NCBI RefSeq assembly: GCF_020171285.1 | Contig: NZ_JAIUZI010000007.1 | Coordinates: 124,001-188,000, forward strand | Origin: Seohaeicola saemankumensis | GTDB taxonomy: Bacteria > Pseudomonadota > Alphaproteobacteria > Rhodobacterales > Rhodobacteraceae | Direction: 5' to 3' | DNA length: 64,000 nt | Part shown: positions 9,784 to 18,414 of the stretch, piece after piece | How the letters are laid out: every line of letters begins with the position of its first letter | Position numbering within the stretch: position 1 is the first letter of the stretch | Made by a program: the position numbers and the translations under genes | The notes under the pieces: model-generated | Told to the model about the DNA's origin: nothing | Databases searched by the model: none | Seen by the model: the letters and a program-made list of their open reading frames with translations, nothing else

Positions 9784-10737
9784 ATGACGCCCATCTTGTC
9801 CATCCAGGACCTGCGGAAATCCTACGCGGGTGGTTTCGAGGCGCTCAAAGGGGTCAGTCTGGACATCCACGAGGGCGAGATCCTCGCCCTGCTTGGCCCG
9901 AACGGCGCGGGCAAGACCACCCTGATTTCAACGATCTGCGGCATCACGACGATGACCTCTGGACAGGTGAGCGTCGGCGGTCACGATATCGTCCACGACT
10001 TTCGCGCGGCCCGGTCGATGATCGGGCTGGTCCCGCAAGAGGTCAACCTGGAGCCATTCGAAAAGGTCTGGAACACGGTGCGGTTCTCGCGCGGGCTGTT
10101 TGGCAAACCGCGCAACGATGCGCTGATCGAACAGATCCTCCGCAAGCTGTCGCTGTGGGACAAGAAGGACAGTACCATCAAGGAATTGTCTGGCGGGATG
10201 AAACGCCGTGTGCTGATTGCAAAGGCGCTGAGCCATGAACCGAGGGTTCTGTTCCTAGACGAACCGACCGCTGGCGTCGATGTCGAGCTGCGCAAGGACA
10301 TGTGGGATATCGTGGCCGAACTAAAGGCGGACGGGGTCACCATTATCCTGACCACCCACTACATCGAAGAGGCCGAGGCGATCGCCGACCGGGTCGGCGT
10401 GATCAACCATGGCGAGCTGCTGCTGGTCGAAGAGAAATCGGCGCTGATTGCGCGGATGGGGCAGAAACAGATCGAGGTTCAATTCGGCGAGCCGCTGGGC
10501 GCGGTGCCCGCGTCGTTGGCCCGGCACGGTCTGGAATTGGGGCAGGACGGCCAGTCGCTGATCTATACCTACGACACCCAGGCCGAGCGGACGGGGATTA
10601 CCACGCTGCTGAACGATGTGGCGCAGGCCGGGCTGGTGCTGCGCGACGTGCAGACGCGGCAAAGCAGCCTGGAGGATATCTTTGTCGGGTTGGTGTCTGA
10701 CCGCAAGCCGGCGAACCGGCCGGGAGAGATGCAATGA
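9784..10737 (+). CDS. ABC-2 type exporter, ATP-binding protein
   Basis: A 317-residue ABC ATPase of the drug/antibiotic exporter (DrrA/CcmA-like) group. Walker A is GPNGAGKTT (about residues 39-47), the signature is LSGGMKRR, Walker B is [13 protein letters not shown], and the switch His follows in [11 protein letters not shown]. The last 90 residues are the extra C-terminal domain common in this group. It powers the permease encoded by the next gene, which it overlaps by 4 nt (ATGA). The substrate cannot be told from sequence. The start at 9784 follows a GGGGGA site. Confidence 0.92.
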   Translation: MTPILSIQDLRKSYAGGFEALKGVSLDIHEGEILALLGPNGAGKTTLISTICGITTMTSGQVSVGGHDIVHDFRAARSMIGLVPQEVNLEPFEKVWNTVRFSRGLFGKPRNDALIEQILRKLSLWDKKDSTIKELSGGMKRRVLIAKALSHEPRVLFLDEPTAGVDVELRKDMWDIVAELKADGVTIILTTHYIEEAEAIADRVGVINHGELLLVEEKSALIARMGQKQIEVQFGEPLGAVPASLARHGLELGQDGQSLIYTYDTQAERTGITTLLNDVAQAGLVLRDVQTRQSSLEDIFVGLVSDRKPANRPGEMQ

Positions 10738-11495
10738 ACTGGACCGCGATTTCCGCAATCTACCGTTTCGAAATGGCGCGATTCTTTCGCACCCTGTTGC
10801 AGAGTTTCCTGTCGCCGGTGCTGTCGACCTCTTTGTATTTTGTTGTGTTCGGCGCGGCCATCGGCAGCCGTATCACCGAGGTCGAGGGCGTCAGCTATGG
10901 TGCCTTCATCGTGCCCGGACTGGTGATGCTGTCGGTGATGACCCAGTCGATTTCGAACGCGGCATTTGGCATCTATTTTCCGAAATTTGTCGGCACGGTC
11001 TACGAACTGTTGTCGGCTCCGATCACCTTTATCGAGATCGTGATCGGATATGTCGGTGCGGCGGCGACCAAGGCGTTGTTCATCGGAACGGTCATTCTGA
11101 TAACATCGTCGTTCTTTGTGGACCTGGAGATCGTGCATCCGCTGGCGATGGTGGCCTTCCTGCTGCTGACCTGCCTTAGCTTTGCGCTGTTCGGGTTCAT
11201 CATCGGTATCTGGGCGCGCAGTTTCGAACAGTTGCAACTGATCCCCCTGCTGATCGTCACGCCCTTGGTCTTTCTGGGTGGTTCGTTTTATTCGGTGTCG
11301 ATGCTGCCACCGGCGTGGCAGACCGTGACGCTGTTCAACCCGGTCCTGTACCTGATTTCCGGGTTCCGCTGGGCCTTCTTTGGCATGTCGGATGTGCCGG
11401 TGGGGATGAGCTTGCTGGCGATCACGTTCTTCACCAGCCTGTGCATCGGGGCGATCTGGTGGATCTTTCGCACCGGATGGCGGCTGAGGGAATAG
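10734..11495 (+). CDS. ABC-2 type transporter permease
   Basis: A 253-residue integral membrane protein with six predicted membrane helices and the ABC-2 family loop [16 protein letters not shown] between helices five and six. The N-terminal [16 protein letters not shown] amphipathic segment is the usual lead-in that contacts the ATPase. It forms the membrane channel of the exporter with the preceding ATPase, from which it is translated by ATGA overlap. The substrate is unknown; NodJ-like and drug-export permeases are the closest groups by pattern. Confidence 0.9.
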   Translation: MNWTAISAIYRFEMARFFRTLLQSFLSPVLSTSLYFVVFGAAIGSRITEVEGVSYGAFIVPGLVMLSVMTQSISNAAFGIYFPKFVGTVYELLSAPITFIEIVIGYVGAAATKALFIGTVILITSSFFVDLEIVHPLAMVAFLLLTCLSFALFGFIIGIWARSFEQLQLIPLLIVTPLVFLGGSFYSVSMLPPAWQTVTLFNPVLYLISGFRWAFFGMSDVPVGMSLLAITFFTSLCIGAIWWIFRTGWRLRE

Positions 11496-11606
11496 GTACA
11501 TCTGGCGTTGCAATTTTGCCTGTGACCGGGTGATTTTCCGCGATACGGACGTTCCGTCGCGTGACGCGACTTGTTTGTCGGGGGGTGGCATTCTACATCG
11601 GGCAGC

Positions 11607-12404
11607 ATGAACATTCGCCTCCCGTTTATCAAAAACGCGCCTCTTGTGGCCGTGGTGCGCCTGTCGGGCGCGATTGGCATGGCCGGGCGCGGGTCGCTCA
11701 GTGACACTGCGCTGGCCCCGATTCTGGAAAAGGCCTTTCGGCGCGGCAAGCCCGATGCCGTCGCGCTGGAGATCAACTCGCCTGGCGGATCGCCGGTGCA
11801 GTCTTCGCTGATCGGATCGCGTATCCGGCGCCTGTCCGAGGAACTGGACGTACCGGTTTACGCATTCGTCGAAGATGTTGCCGCGTCAGGCGGGTATTGG
11901 CTGGCGGCCTCCGCGGACGAGATCTGGGCCGATGACAGCTCGGTTCTGGGGTCTATCGGAGTCATCTCGGCCGGGTTCGGGGCGCATATTCTGTTGGCAA
12001 GGCAGGGCGTCGAACGGCGGGTCTATACGGCCGGCGACTCCAAATCCATGCTTGATCCCTTTACTCCGGAAAAACCCGAAGACGTGGCCCGGCTGCGTGT
12101 CATTCTGGGCGATATCCACGACAATTTCATCGCTCATGTAAAGGCCCGGCGCGGAGACAAGCTGGACGGCAAGGCCGATCTTTTCACCGGAGAGATCTGG
12201 TTGGCGCGGCGCGCCACCGAACTGGGGCTGATTGATGGGATCGGACATCTGCGGCCCAAGATGAAAGAGCGGTTCGGCGACAAGGTGCAGTTCCGCCGAT
12301 ACGGTCTGCGACGCCCGTTCCTCAGCCGGTTTGGCGCCAGCCTGGCACAGGATGCAATCACCGGCATCGAGGAGCGCGCAGCCTACGCGCGTTTTGGCCT
12401 CTGA
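11607..12404 (+). CDS. S49-family serine peptidase (SppA/SohB-like)
   Basis: A 265-residue member of the signal-peptide-peptidase A family with a single protease domain. The probable nucleophile Ser is in EDVAASGGYWLAASAD, and the general-base Lys is likely in GDSKSMLDPFTPEK, the spacing seen in short S49 enzymes. It lacks a clear signal peptide, although the N-terminal stretch APLVAVVRLSGAIG is hydrophobic, so it is either cytoplasmic or weakly membrane-bound. It heads a tight group with the small zinc-ribbon gene and the antiporter. The start at 11607 is chosen because the next upstream start (11571) adds a non-conserved leader. Confidence 0.88.
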   Translation: MNIRLPFIKNAPLVAVVRLSGAIGMAGRGSLSDTALAPILEKAFRRGKPDAVALEINSPGGSPVQSSLIGSRIRRLSEELDVPVYAFVEDVAASGGYWLAASADEIWADDSSVLGSIGVISAGFGAHILLARQGVERRVYTAGDSKSMLDPFTPEKPEDVARLRVILGDIHDNFIAHVKARRGDKLDGKADLFTGEIWLARRATELGLIDGIGHLRPKMKERFGDKVQFRRYGLRRPFLSRFGASLAQDAITGIEERAAYARFGL

Positions 12405-12405
12405 C

Positions 12406-12576
12406 GTGATTTTCAAGGTCGTTACCCTGTTTCTGGTAGCCATGGCCGTACTGGCCATGTTCGGGAAGCTGCGCTTTCCCGGCCAGAACAGGCTGTCCTC
12501 GGCGCGGTGCCCCAAGTGCGGACGGTTCCGTATCGGAAAGGGCCCATGTACCTGTGGCCACGGAGGGCGCTCATGA
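12406..12576 (+). CDS. Small membrane protein with zinc-ribbon-like tail
   Basis: A 56-residue protein starting at GTG 12406, one base after the S49 protease stop, and overlapping the antiporter start by 4 nt (ATGA). Residues 1-20 form one hydrophobic helix (FKVVTLFLVAMAVLAMFG), followed by a short basic linker and a tail with four cysteines as C-x2-C and C-x-C (CPKCGRF ... GPCTCG), which could bind one zinc ion. I recall similar short proteins in other Rhodobacteraceae but no assigned function. Its position inside a coupled cluster supports it as real. It may be an accessory factor of the protease or the antiporter; that is inference. Confidence 0.72.
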   Translation: MIFKVVTLFLVAMAVLAMFGKLRFPGQNRLSSARCPKCGRFRIGKGPCTCGHGGRS

Positions 12577-13520
12577 CGCCGTGGTTGCTGAGCGGGCTGG
12601 GCCTGACGATCCTGTTGCTGGCGGGCGATGCACTGGTGCGCGGTGCGGTCAACCTGAGTTTGCGGCTTGGCGTGCCGGCGCTGATCGTCAGCCTGACGAT
12701 CGTGGCTTTTGGGACCTCGGCCCCCGAACTGCTGATCGCGATCAAGGCCGTGCAGGAAAACGCGCCGGGCATCGCGCTGGGTAACGTGGTTGGGTCGAAC
12801 ACGGCGAACATTCTGCTTGTGCTGGGTATTCCGGCGCTGCTGGCGACATTGCACACCAGCGAGTGCGACACCCGGAAAACCTATGTGTTTATGCTGGCGG
12901 CCTCGATCCTGTTCATCGGACTGGCGATGTGCGGAACATTCACGCTGCTGAGCGGCGCGGTGCTCTTGGGGGCGCTGGGGCTGATCCTGGCCGATGCCTT
13001 TCGCGACGCCCATGCTCATCGGTGCAACGGGGACGACGAGCCGTTGGACGGTCTGGAAGAAGCAGACCCCGAGATGCCCTATTGGCGGGTTGCCATCTAT
13101 CTGGTGCTGGGTCTGATCGGCCTGCCTCTGGGCGCGCATATGCTGGTGGACAACGCAAGCATCATTGCCCGCACTTACGGAGTCAGTGACACAGTGATCG
13201 GCCTGACTCTGGTGGCGGTGGGAACGTCACTGCCGGAACTGGCGACCACGGTCATGGCGGCGCTGCGCCGTCAGGCGGATGTCGCGCTGGGCAATGTGAT
13301 CGGCTCCAACATGTTCAACCTGCTTGCGATCGTCGGGATCGCCACGCTATTCGGCGAGATCCCGGTAGATCCCGCCTTTCTGCAGTTCGACCTCTGGGTG
13401 ATGCTGGGGGCGTCGCTGCTGTTGATCCCCTTTGTGTTTCTTGGCCGCGATATCACCCGGACCTGGGGCATCGCGCTGACGGCGCTATATGCGGTTTACG
13501 TGGGTGCCGTGCTGATGTGA
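12573..13520 (+). CDS. Calcium/sodium antiporter (CaCA family, YrbG-like)
   Basis: A 315-residue inner-membrane cation exchanger with two inverted repeats. Each repeat carries the alpha motif: VAFGTSAPELLIA followed by GNVVGSNTANI in the first half, and VAVGTSLPELATT followed by GNVIGSNMFNL in the second. These contain the acidic and polar residues that bind Ca2+ and Na+. A hydrophilic acidic loop (about residues 150-175) separates the halves. It exchanges Ca2+ for Na+ or H+ across the membrane. The start at 12573 is supported by GGAGGG 5 nt upstream and overlaps the small zinc-ribbon gene. Confidence 0.92.
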   Translation: MTPWLLSGLGLTILLLAGDALVRGAVNLSLRLGVPALIVSLTIVAFGTSAPELLIAIKAVQENAPGIALGNVVGSNTANILLVLGIPALLATLHTSECDTRKTYVFMLAASILFIGLAMCGTFTLLSGAVLLGALGLILADAFRDAHAHRCNGDDEPLDGLEEADPEMPYWRVAIYLVLGLIGLPLGAHMLVDNASIIARTYGVSDTVIGLTLVAVGTSLPELATTVMAALRRQADVALGNVIGSNMFNLLAIVGIATLFGEIPVDPAFLQFDLWVMLGASLLLIPFVFLGRDITRTWGIALTALYAVYVGAVLM

Positions 13521-13551
13521 TATCGGCCCGGACCAAGTTCGGAGAGAGCCT

Positions 13552-14334
13552 ATGACACGCAGCCTTGTAACCGGTGCCGGTATTCGTCTGGGGCGCGCGA
13601 TGGCCCTGTACCTGGCCGCGCGCGGACACGACGTCGCCGTGCACTTTGCATCGTCGTCCGATGCTGCCGAAGACACGGCCGCCGAGATCCGCGCATTGGG
13701 CCGCAAGGCGGTCACGCTGCAGGCCGACCTGCTGAGCGAGGAACAGGTTCAGGGCCTGTTGCACCGCGCCGCAGAGGCGCTGGACGGTCCGATCACCTGT
13801 TTGGTCAACAATGCCTCGATCTTTGAATACGACAACATCCGGTCGGCGACCCGTGACAGCTGGGATCGCCATATGGAGAGCAACCTGCGCGCGCCTTTCG
13901 TGCTGACGCAGGCGATGGCGGCACAGGGGCTGGCCCCCCATACCGATGTCGCCGGCGAACCGGTTGCCAGCGGGCTGGTGGTGAACATGATCGACCAGCG
14001 TGTTCACAAGCTGACACCGGAATTCATGAGCTACACAATCGCCAAGATGGGGCTTTGGGCTCTGACGCGAACCTCGGCGCAGGCGCTGGCTCCGGCGATC
14101 AGAGTGAATGCGATCGGGCCGGGACCGACCCTGCAAGGGCACCGGCAGAGTGCCGAGCATTTCGCGGCGCAACGGGCCAATACTGTGCTGGGCCGGGGGG
14201 CCGGTCCCGATGACATATGTGCTGCGCTTGGCTACTTTCTGGATGCCCCATCGGTGACCGGACAGTTGATTTGTACCGATGGCGGGCAGCACCTTGGCTG
14301 GCAGACGCCCGACGTTTTGGGGTTGGATAAATAA
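13552..14334 (+). CDS. Pteridine-reductase-type short-chain dehydrogenase (FolM/PTR1-like)
   Basis: A 260-residue NADPH-dependent SDR. Instead of the usual TGxxxGxG, the nucleotide loop is TGAGIRLG, the TG-x3-R-x-G variant of pteridine reductases (PTR1, FolM), where the Arg contacts the NADPH phosphate. The active site fits the same group: NMIDQ supplies the Asp and SYTIAKMGLWALTR supplies Tyr and Lys, followed by RVNAIGPGPTL. The likely role is reduction of dihydrobiopterin, dihydromonapterin or dihydrofolate. It is 31 nt after the antiporter gene and may be read from that transcript. Specific substrate is inferred from motifs. Confidence 0.8.
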   Translation: MTRSLVTGAGIRLGRAMALYLAARGHDVAVHFASSSDAAEDTAAEIRALGRKAVTLQADLLSEEQVQGLLHRAAEALDGPITCLVNNASIFEYDNIRSATRDSWDRHMESNLRAPFVLTQAMAAQGLAPHTDVAGEPVASGLVVNMIDQRVHKLTPEFMSYTIAKMGLWALTRTSAQALAPAIRVNAIGPGPTLQGHRQSAEHFAAQRANTVLGRGAGPDDICAALGYFLDAPSVTGQLICTDGGQHLGWQTPDVLGLDK

Positions 14335-14624
14335 GTGCCCTTGGGTCAAGTTTTGCACCGGTGCCAAAGTCGTTACCAAAACGTTACAAAAATGCCTTTC
14401 ATTTCATATGCTTGGCACGGGTTCAAAAAATTTAACTGAAAAATCAGTGCATTGCGGGTGTGTCTAAAATTTAGGCAACTTGGCGAAGGGACCAATATTC
14501 AACGGAAAATTTGGACTCGCCACAAGTTATCTCCAAACTTATCCACATAATCCGTGGATTTGTTTTGGGTTGATCGGGGCGCGTCAAGATTGCAGCCGCG
14601 CGTGGAGAATCATATGTCTCGGGT
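14335..14624. other. AT-rich intergenic island upstream of uvrC
   Basis: These 290 bp are strikingly AT-rich against the GC-rich surroundings and contain no convincing gene. They hold a perfect DnaA box (14539-14547), a near match at 14527-14535, and a direct repeat of CGTTAC followed by A-rich sequence (14371-14381 and 14382-14392). A run such as TTCAAAAAATTTAACTG near 14430 would melt easily. The region probably includes the uvrC promoter. Whether the DnaA boxes mark a replication origin or DnaA control of uvrC cannot be decided here. Confidence 0.55.
14539..14547 (+). promoter_or_regulatory. Perfect DnaA box
   Basis: TTATCCACA matches the strongest DnaA-binding 9-mer exactly. It lies 78 bp before uvrC in an AT-rich stretch, with TTATCTCCA 12 bp upstream as a weaker candidate. 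Confidence 0.5.
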
Positions 14625-16505
14625 ATGAGCGACACAGAGCAGATTTCCGACGATTTACCTGTCTTGACCGGTCACGCCTGCATTCAGGGGTACCTGAAGA
14701 CGCTGGACAATTCTCCGGGGGTCTACCGGATGCTCGATGCGCAGGCGCGCGTGCTCTACGTGGGCAAGGCGCGAAACCTGCGGGCGCGGGTGTCGAACTA
14801 TGCGCGGCCGGCCGGGCACAGCGGGCGGATCGACCGGATGATCCGCGAAACCGCCTCGATGATGTTCCTGACGACACGGACGGAAACAGAGGCGCTGCTG
14901 CTGGAACAGAACCTGATCAAGCAGCTCAAGCCCAAGTACAACGTGCTGCTGCGCGACGACAAAAGCTTTCCCAATATCCTGGTCGCCAAGGATCACGATT
15001 TTCCGCAGATCAAGAAACACCGGGGCGCAAAAAAAGAGAAAGGCGCCTACTTTGGTCCGTTTGCCAGCGCCGGAGCGGTCAACCGCACTCTGAACCAGCT
15101 GCAGAAAGCGTTCCTGCTGCGAAACTGTTCGGATTCGATGTTCGCCAGCCGCACCCGTCCCTGTTTGCTATATCAGATCAAGCGTTGTTCGGGGCCTTGT
15201 GTCGGGCTGATATCTCCCGAAGCCTATGGCGCGAGCGTGACTGACGCCGAACGGTTCCTGTCGGGCCGGTCGACCCGTGTCCAGGAAGAGTTGGCCGAAC
15301 AGATGCAGGCGGCCTCGGAGGCAATGGAATTTGAACGCGCCGCCGCCCTGCGCGACCGGATCCGGGCGCTGACGCAAGTGCAGACCAGCCAGGGGATCAA
15401 CCCGCGCGGCGTGGCCGAGGCCGATATCATCGCCCTGCACATGGACGGTGGCCAGGCCTGCGTTCAGGTCTTCTTTATCCGTGCAAACCAGAACTGGGGT
15501 AACCGCGATTATTATCCCCGTGTGGGGGCCGACGTGTCGGCGGCCGAGGCGATGGAGGCTTTCCTGGGGCAGTTCTACGACAACAAGGAACCGCCGAAAC
15601 AGGTGATCCTTTCTGACGATATCGAAAACGCGGACCTGATGGCCGAGGCGCTGTCGGGCAAGGCCGGACGGAAGGTAGAGCTGCTGGTGCCGCAGCGGGG
15701 TGAAAAGGCGGAACTGGTCGCGGGGGCGCTGCGCAACGCGCGGGAGTCCTTGGCACGGCGCATGTCGGAGAGCGCGACACAGGCCAAACTGCTGCGCGGT
15801 CTGGCCGAGGCGTTTGACCTGGACGGCCCGCCGCAGCGGATCGAGGTCTATGACAACTCGCATATCCAGGGCACCAATGCGGTGGGCGGCATGATCGTGG
15901 CAGGCCCCGAGGGCATGATGAAAAACGCCTATCGCAAATTCAACATCCGCGGGGATGACCTGACGCCGGGCGACGATTTCGGCATGATGAAGGAAGTGCT
16001 GAACCGCCGCCTGACCCGGTTGCTGAAGGAAGACCCCGACCGCGAAAAGGGATTGTGGCCCGACCTGATGCTGATCGACGGGGGCGCCGGCCAGGTCAGC
16101 GCCGTGGCCGAAATCATGGCCGCGCACGGGATCAGCGATATCCCCTTTGTCGGTGTCGCCAAGGGCATCGACCGGGACGCGGGCAAGGAGGAGTTTCATC
16201 GTCCGGGTCAGCGCGCTTTTGCCCTGCGCCGAAACGATCCGGTGCTGTACTTCGTGCAGCGGCTGCGCGACGAGGCCCACCGTTTTGCGATCGGCACCCA
16301 TCGCGCCAAGCGCGCCAAGGCCATCGGCGCGACCCCGCTGGATGAGGTGCCGGGCGTCGGTGCCACCCGGAAACGGGCGCTGCTGGCGCATTTCGGGTCC
16401 GCCAAGGCGGTCAGCCGCGCCAATCTGTCAGACCTCAAGGCGGTCGACGGTATCTCGGATGCCTTGGCCGAAAACATCTATGACTTCTTTCATGAAAAAG
16501 GCTGA
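14625..16505 (+). CDS. uvrC: Excinuclease ABC subunit C
   Basis: A 626-residue nucleotide-excision-repair nuclease, normal for the family. The N-terminal GIY-YIG nuclease shows GVY (32-34) and YVGKA (45-49), which makes the 3' incision. A UVR motif that binds UvrB follows ([13 protein letters not shown], about residue 230). The RNase H-like domain for the 5' cut contains the Asp-bearing [10 protein letters not shown] and [10 protein letters not shown]. Two helix-hairpin-helix units close the protein ([30 protein letters not shown]). It acts in the cytoplasm with UvrA and UvrB. The ATG at 14625 has only a weak ribosome-binding site. Confidence 0.97.
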   Translation: MSDTEQISDDLPVLTGHACIQGYLKTLDNSPGVYRMLDAQARVLYVGKARNLRARVSNYARPAGHSGRIDRMIRETASMMFLTTRTETEALLLEQNLIKQLKPKYNVLLRDDKSFPNILVAKDHDFPQIKKHRGAKKEKGAYFGPFASAGAVNRTLNQLQKAFLLRNCSDSMFASRTRPCLLYQIKRCSGPCVGLISPEAYGASVTDAERFLSGRSTRVQEELAEQMQAASEAMEFERAAALRDRIRALTQVQTSQGINPRGVAEADIIALHMDGGQACVQVFFIRANQNWGNRDYYPRVGADVSAAEAMEAFLGQFYDNKEPPKQVILSDDIENADLMAEALSGKAGRKVELLVPQRGEKAELVAGALRNARESLARRMSESATQAKLLRGLAEAFDLDGPPQRIEVYDNSHIQGTNAVGGMIVAGPEGMMKNAYRKFNIRGDDLTPGDDFGMMKEVLNRRLTRLLKEDPDREKGLWPDLMLIDGGAGQVSAVAEIMAAHGISDIPFVGVAKGIDRDAGKEEFHRPGQRAFALRRNDPVLYFVQRLRDEAHRFAIGTHRAKRAKAIGATPLDEVPGVGATRKRALLAHFGSAKAVSRANLSDLKAVDGISDALAENIYDFFHEKG

Positions 16506-16512
16506 AGGTTTT

Positions 16513-16576
16513 GAGGGGGCGCTGCCCCCGCCGCCCCAGGGCGGCTCCCCCGGAGTATTTTCGAAGAGATGAAAGG
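16513..16576. repeat. Intergenic repeat, copy A (two GC hairpins plus GGAGTATTT core)
   Basis: Between uvrC and pgsA lie a hairpin GGGGGC-GCT-GCCCCC (16515-16529), a second hairpin GCCGCCC-CA-GGGCGGC (16530-16545), and then the core GGAGTATTT (16552-16560) followed by AGAGATGAAA. The same core occurs at 40500-40534 and, inverted, at 59556-59603. This is a dispersed intergenic repeat; the hairpins may also end uvrC transcription. Confidence 0.75.
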
Positions 16577-16652
16577 GCGCGCACGATGTCACCGGTCACG
16601 GTCCTGCGCTTCGCGTCTTTCCTGTCCCGTTCGCCCGCTATAAGGTCGCGCC

Positions 16653-17318
16653 ATGCATTGGAACCTGCCCAATATCCTGACCCTGTTGCGTCTGCTGGCC
16701 GCCCCCGGACTGGCCGTGATGTTTCTCTATTTCACGCGACCTTATGCGGATTGGTGCGCGTTGATCCTGTTTGTCGGCGCCGCGGTCACCGACTGGTTCG
16801 ACGGCTATCTTGCGCGGGCTTGGAAGCAGGAAACAAAGATTGGCGCCATGCTGGACCCGATTGCCGACAAGGCCATGGTCATCATCGCGCTGATGGTGAT
16901 CGTCGGCTTCTCATCGATGTCGCCCTGGCTGGTGCTGCCGGCGACGGTGATCCTGTTTCGCGAAGTCTTTGTCTCGGGCTTGCGCGAGTACTTGGGCGAT
17001 ACCGCCGGTACGCTCAAGGTGACGCAATTGGCGAAGTGGAAAACCACGGCGCAGATGATCGCCATCGCGGTGCTGTTTTCGCAGGGCATTTTTGAACACT
17101 ACCTTGGTATGTCCGCCTATGGCATGGACGCGCAGCTGGTCGATGACATCCTCAGCAACCGGGTCGAGGATCTGCACGGGCTGCGCTGGAAACTGGCGGG
17201 GATGGACTGGACCGGGCGCGTGGGTTTGTGGCTGTTGTGGCTGGCAGCGACGCTGACGCTGATCACCGGCGCAGACTATCTGCGAAAATCACTGCCCTAT
17301 CTGAAGGAGACGCGTTGA
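16653..17318 (+). CDS. pgsA: CDP-diacylglycerol-glycerol-3-phosphate 3-phosphatidyltransferase
   Basis: A 221-residue inner-membrane enzyme that makes phosphatidylglycerophosphate, the first committed step to phosphatidylglycerol and cardiolipin. The CDP-alcohol phosphotransferase motif is complete: D50-G51-x2-A54-R55-x8-G64-x3-D68-x3-D72. Five to six hydrophobic helices follow the family layout. A hydrophilic insert of about 40 residues before the last helix (MDAQLVDDILSNRVEDLHG) is a little longer than in E. coli. Its stop overlaps the moaD start by one base (TGATG). Confidence 0.95.
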   Translation: MHWNLPNILTLLRLLAAPGLAVMFLYFTRPYADWCALILFVGAAVTDWFDGYLARAWKQETKIGAMLDPIADKAMVIIALMVIVGFSSMSPWLVLPATVILFREVFVSGLREYLGDTAGTLKVTQLAKWKTTAQMIAIAVLFSQGIFEHYLGMSAYGMDAQLVDDILSNRVEDLHGLRWKLAGMDWTGRVGLWLLWLAATLTLITGADYLRKSLPYLKETR

Positions 17319-17563
17319 TGGAGGTGCTATATTTCGCCTGGGTCCGCGAGCGGATCGGCCTGCCGCGCGAAACGGTGGAAACCGGTGCGGAAACCGTTCG
17401 GCAGCTGATTGACGAGCTGCGGTCCCGCGAGGCCCGCTATGAGGCCGCGTTTGCCGACCTCAGCGCGTTGCGGGTGGCGCTGGATCAGGAGCTGAGCGAC
17501 TTTGACGCCACTCTTTCGGGGGTGCGTGAAGTGGCCTTCTTTCCGCCGATGACCGGGGGCTGA
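17318..17563 (+). CDS. moaD: Molybdopterin synthase sulfur-carrier subunit
   Basis: An 81-residue ubiquitin-fold protein beginning MEVLYFAWVRERIG and ending FFPPMTGG. The C-terminal Gly-Gly is the site where a thiocarboxylate is formed to donate sulfur to precursor Z (cPMP) in molybdopterin synthesis. Length and tail are standard. It is coupled to pgsA (TGATG) and sits 1 nt before moaE, its partner subunit. The cofactor would serve the nitrate reductase at the start of the window, among other enzymes. Confidence 0.95.
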   Translation: MEVLYFAWVRERIGLPRETVETGAETVRQLIDELRSREARYEAAFADLSALRVALDQELSDFDATLSGVREVAFFPPMTGG

Positions 17564-17564
17564 G

Positions 17565-18008
17565 ATGCGGATTTCGGTGCAGCGGGAGCCCTTCGATCTG
17601 GGGGCGGAGGCCGATAGCTTTGCCCGCGGCGCGACCGACATGGGCGCTGTCGTAACCTTTACCGGCGTGGTGCGCGATGCGCCGGGCGGTGGGTTGCGCG
17701 CGATGGAAATAGAACATTATCCGGGCATGACCGAGAAGGCGATCCGGACCATCGCGGAAGAGGCACAGGCGCGCTGGTCGCTGGGCGACGTGCTGGTCAT
17801 TCACCGCTACGGTAGCCTGGTTCCCGGCGAAAGGATCATGATGGTCGCCACCGCCGCGCCGCACCGCAAAGATGCGTTCGAGGCGGCGGAGTATCTGATG
17901 GATTACCTGAAGTCGCGGGCACCGTTCTGGAAGAAGGAAATCGGCGCGGGCGAGGCCGGCTGGGTCGCGGCCAAGGACGAGGACGAGGCGGCGCTGGATC
18001 GCTGGTAG
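17565..18008 (+). CDS. moaE: Molybdopterin synthase catalytic subunit
   Basis: A 147-residue enzyme that, with MoaD, converts cyclic pyranopterin monophosphate to molybdopterin. Conserved stretches are TFTGVVRD, EIEHYPGM, IHRYGSLVPGE, and the active-site segment RAPFWKKEIG, with the essential Lys residues. The length matches the family. It is the last gene of the uvrC-pgsA-moaD-moaE run, with 1 nt after moaD. Confidence 0.96.
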   Translation: MRISVQREPFDLGAEADSFARGATDMGAVVTFTGVVRDAPGGGLRAMEIEHYPGMTEKAIRTIAEEAQARWSLGDVLVIHRYGSLVPGERIMMVATAAPHRKDAFEAAEYLMDYLKSRAPFWKKEIGAGEAGWVAAKDEDEAALDRW

Positions 18009-18084
18009 GGGAAAAGTCTCGTCGCCATGCGAGATGCGCGGTCGCCGGAAACGGGTGTATCCGATCAGATAGAAGCGGCGGTGA

Positions 18085-18414
18085 TCAGCCCTGCGATCTC
18101 ATCCGATCGACATGGGCGCGCAGTTCTTCGGCCTCGTGGCGGGCGTCGCGCAGACCGTCCATCGCGGCGCGCAGCTCGGCTTCGGTCTGGGTCAGCTGGT
18201 TGGTGAGCTCGGCTTCGCGCTGCTGCAGGTAGGTAATGGCCTGGTCGCGCGTTTCTTCCGCTTCGTGGAGTTCCTGGCTCATCCGGTCGAGATCGGCGAC
18301 GTCGCTCTGCCGCACGCGGGTAAAACGATGCACCAGCCAATTGGCGAACCATCCCATGCAGAACGCCACGAAGAGGATGATCGCGGTGGCGATGATGAAT
18401 TCTGTGCGGCTCAT
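18085..18414 (-). CDS. Membrane-anchored coiled-coil protein
   Basis: A 109-residue protein with one N-terminal membrane helix (FIIATAIILFVAFCMGWFANWL) and, from about residue 35 on, a continuous coiled coil rich in Glu, Ala, Arg and Gln. There is no enzymatic motif. It starts immediately after the stop codon of the large OmpA-type gene (TAA then ATG on the minus strand with no gap), so the two are co-transcribed and probably work together at the cell envelope. Function unknown; a scaffold or spacer role is a guess. Confidence 0.8.
   Translation of the reverse strand: MSRTEFIIATAIILFVAFCMGWFANWLVHRFTRVRQSDVADLDRMSQELHEAEETRDQAITYLQQREAELTNQLTQTEAELRAAMDGLRDARHEAEELRAHVDRMRSQG

Noticed and set aside
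14480-15244. Open frame covering the AT-rich island and the start of uvrC
   Set aside because: Its second half is the wrong frame of uvrC and the first half has no ribosome-binding site or homology.
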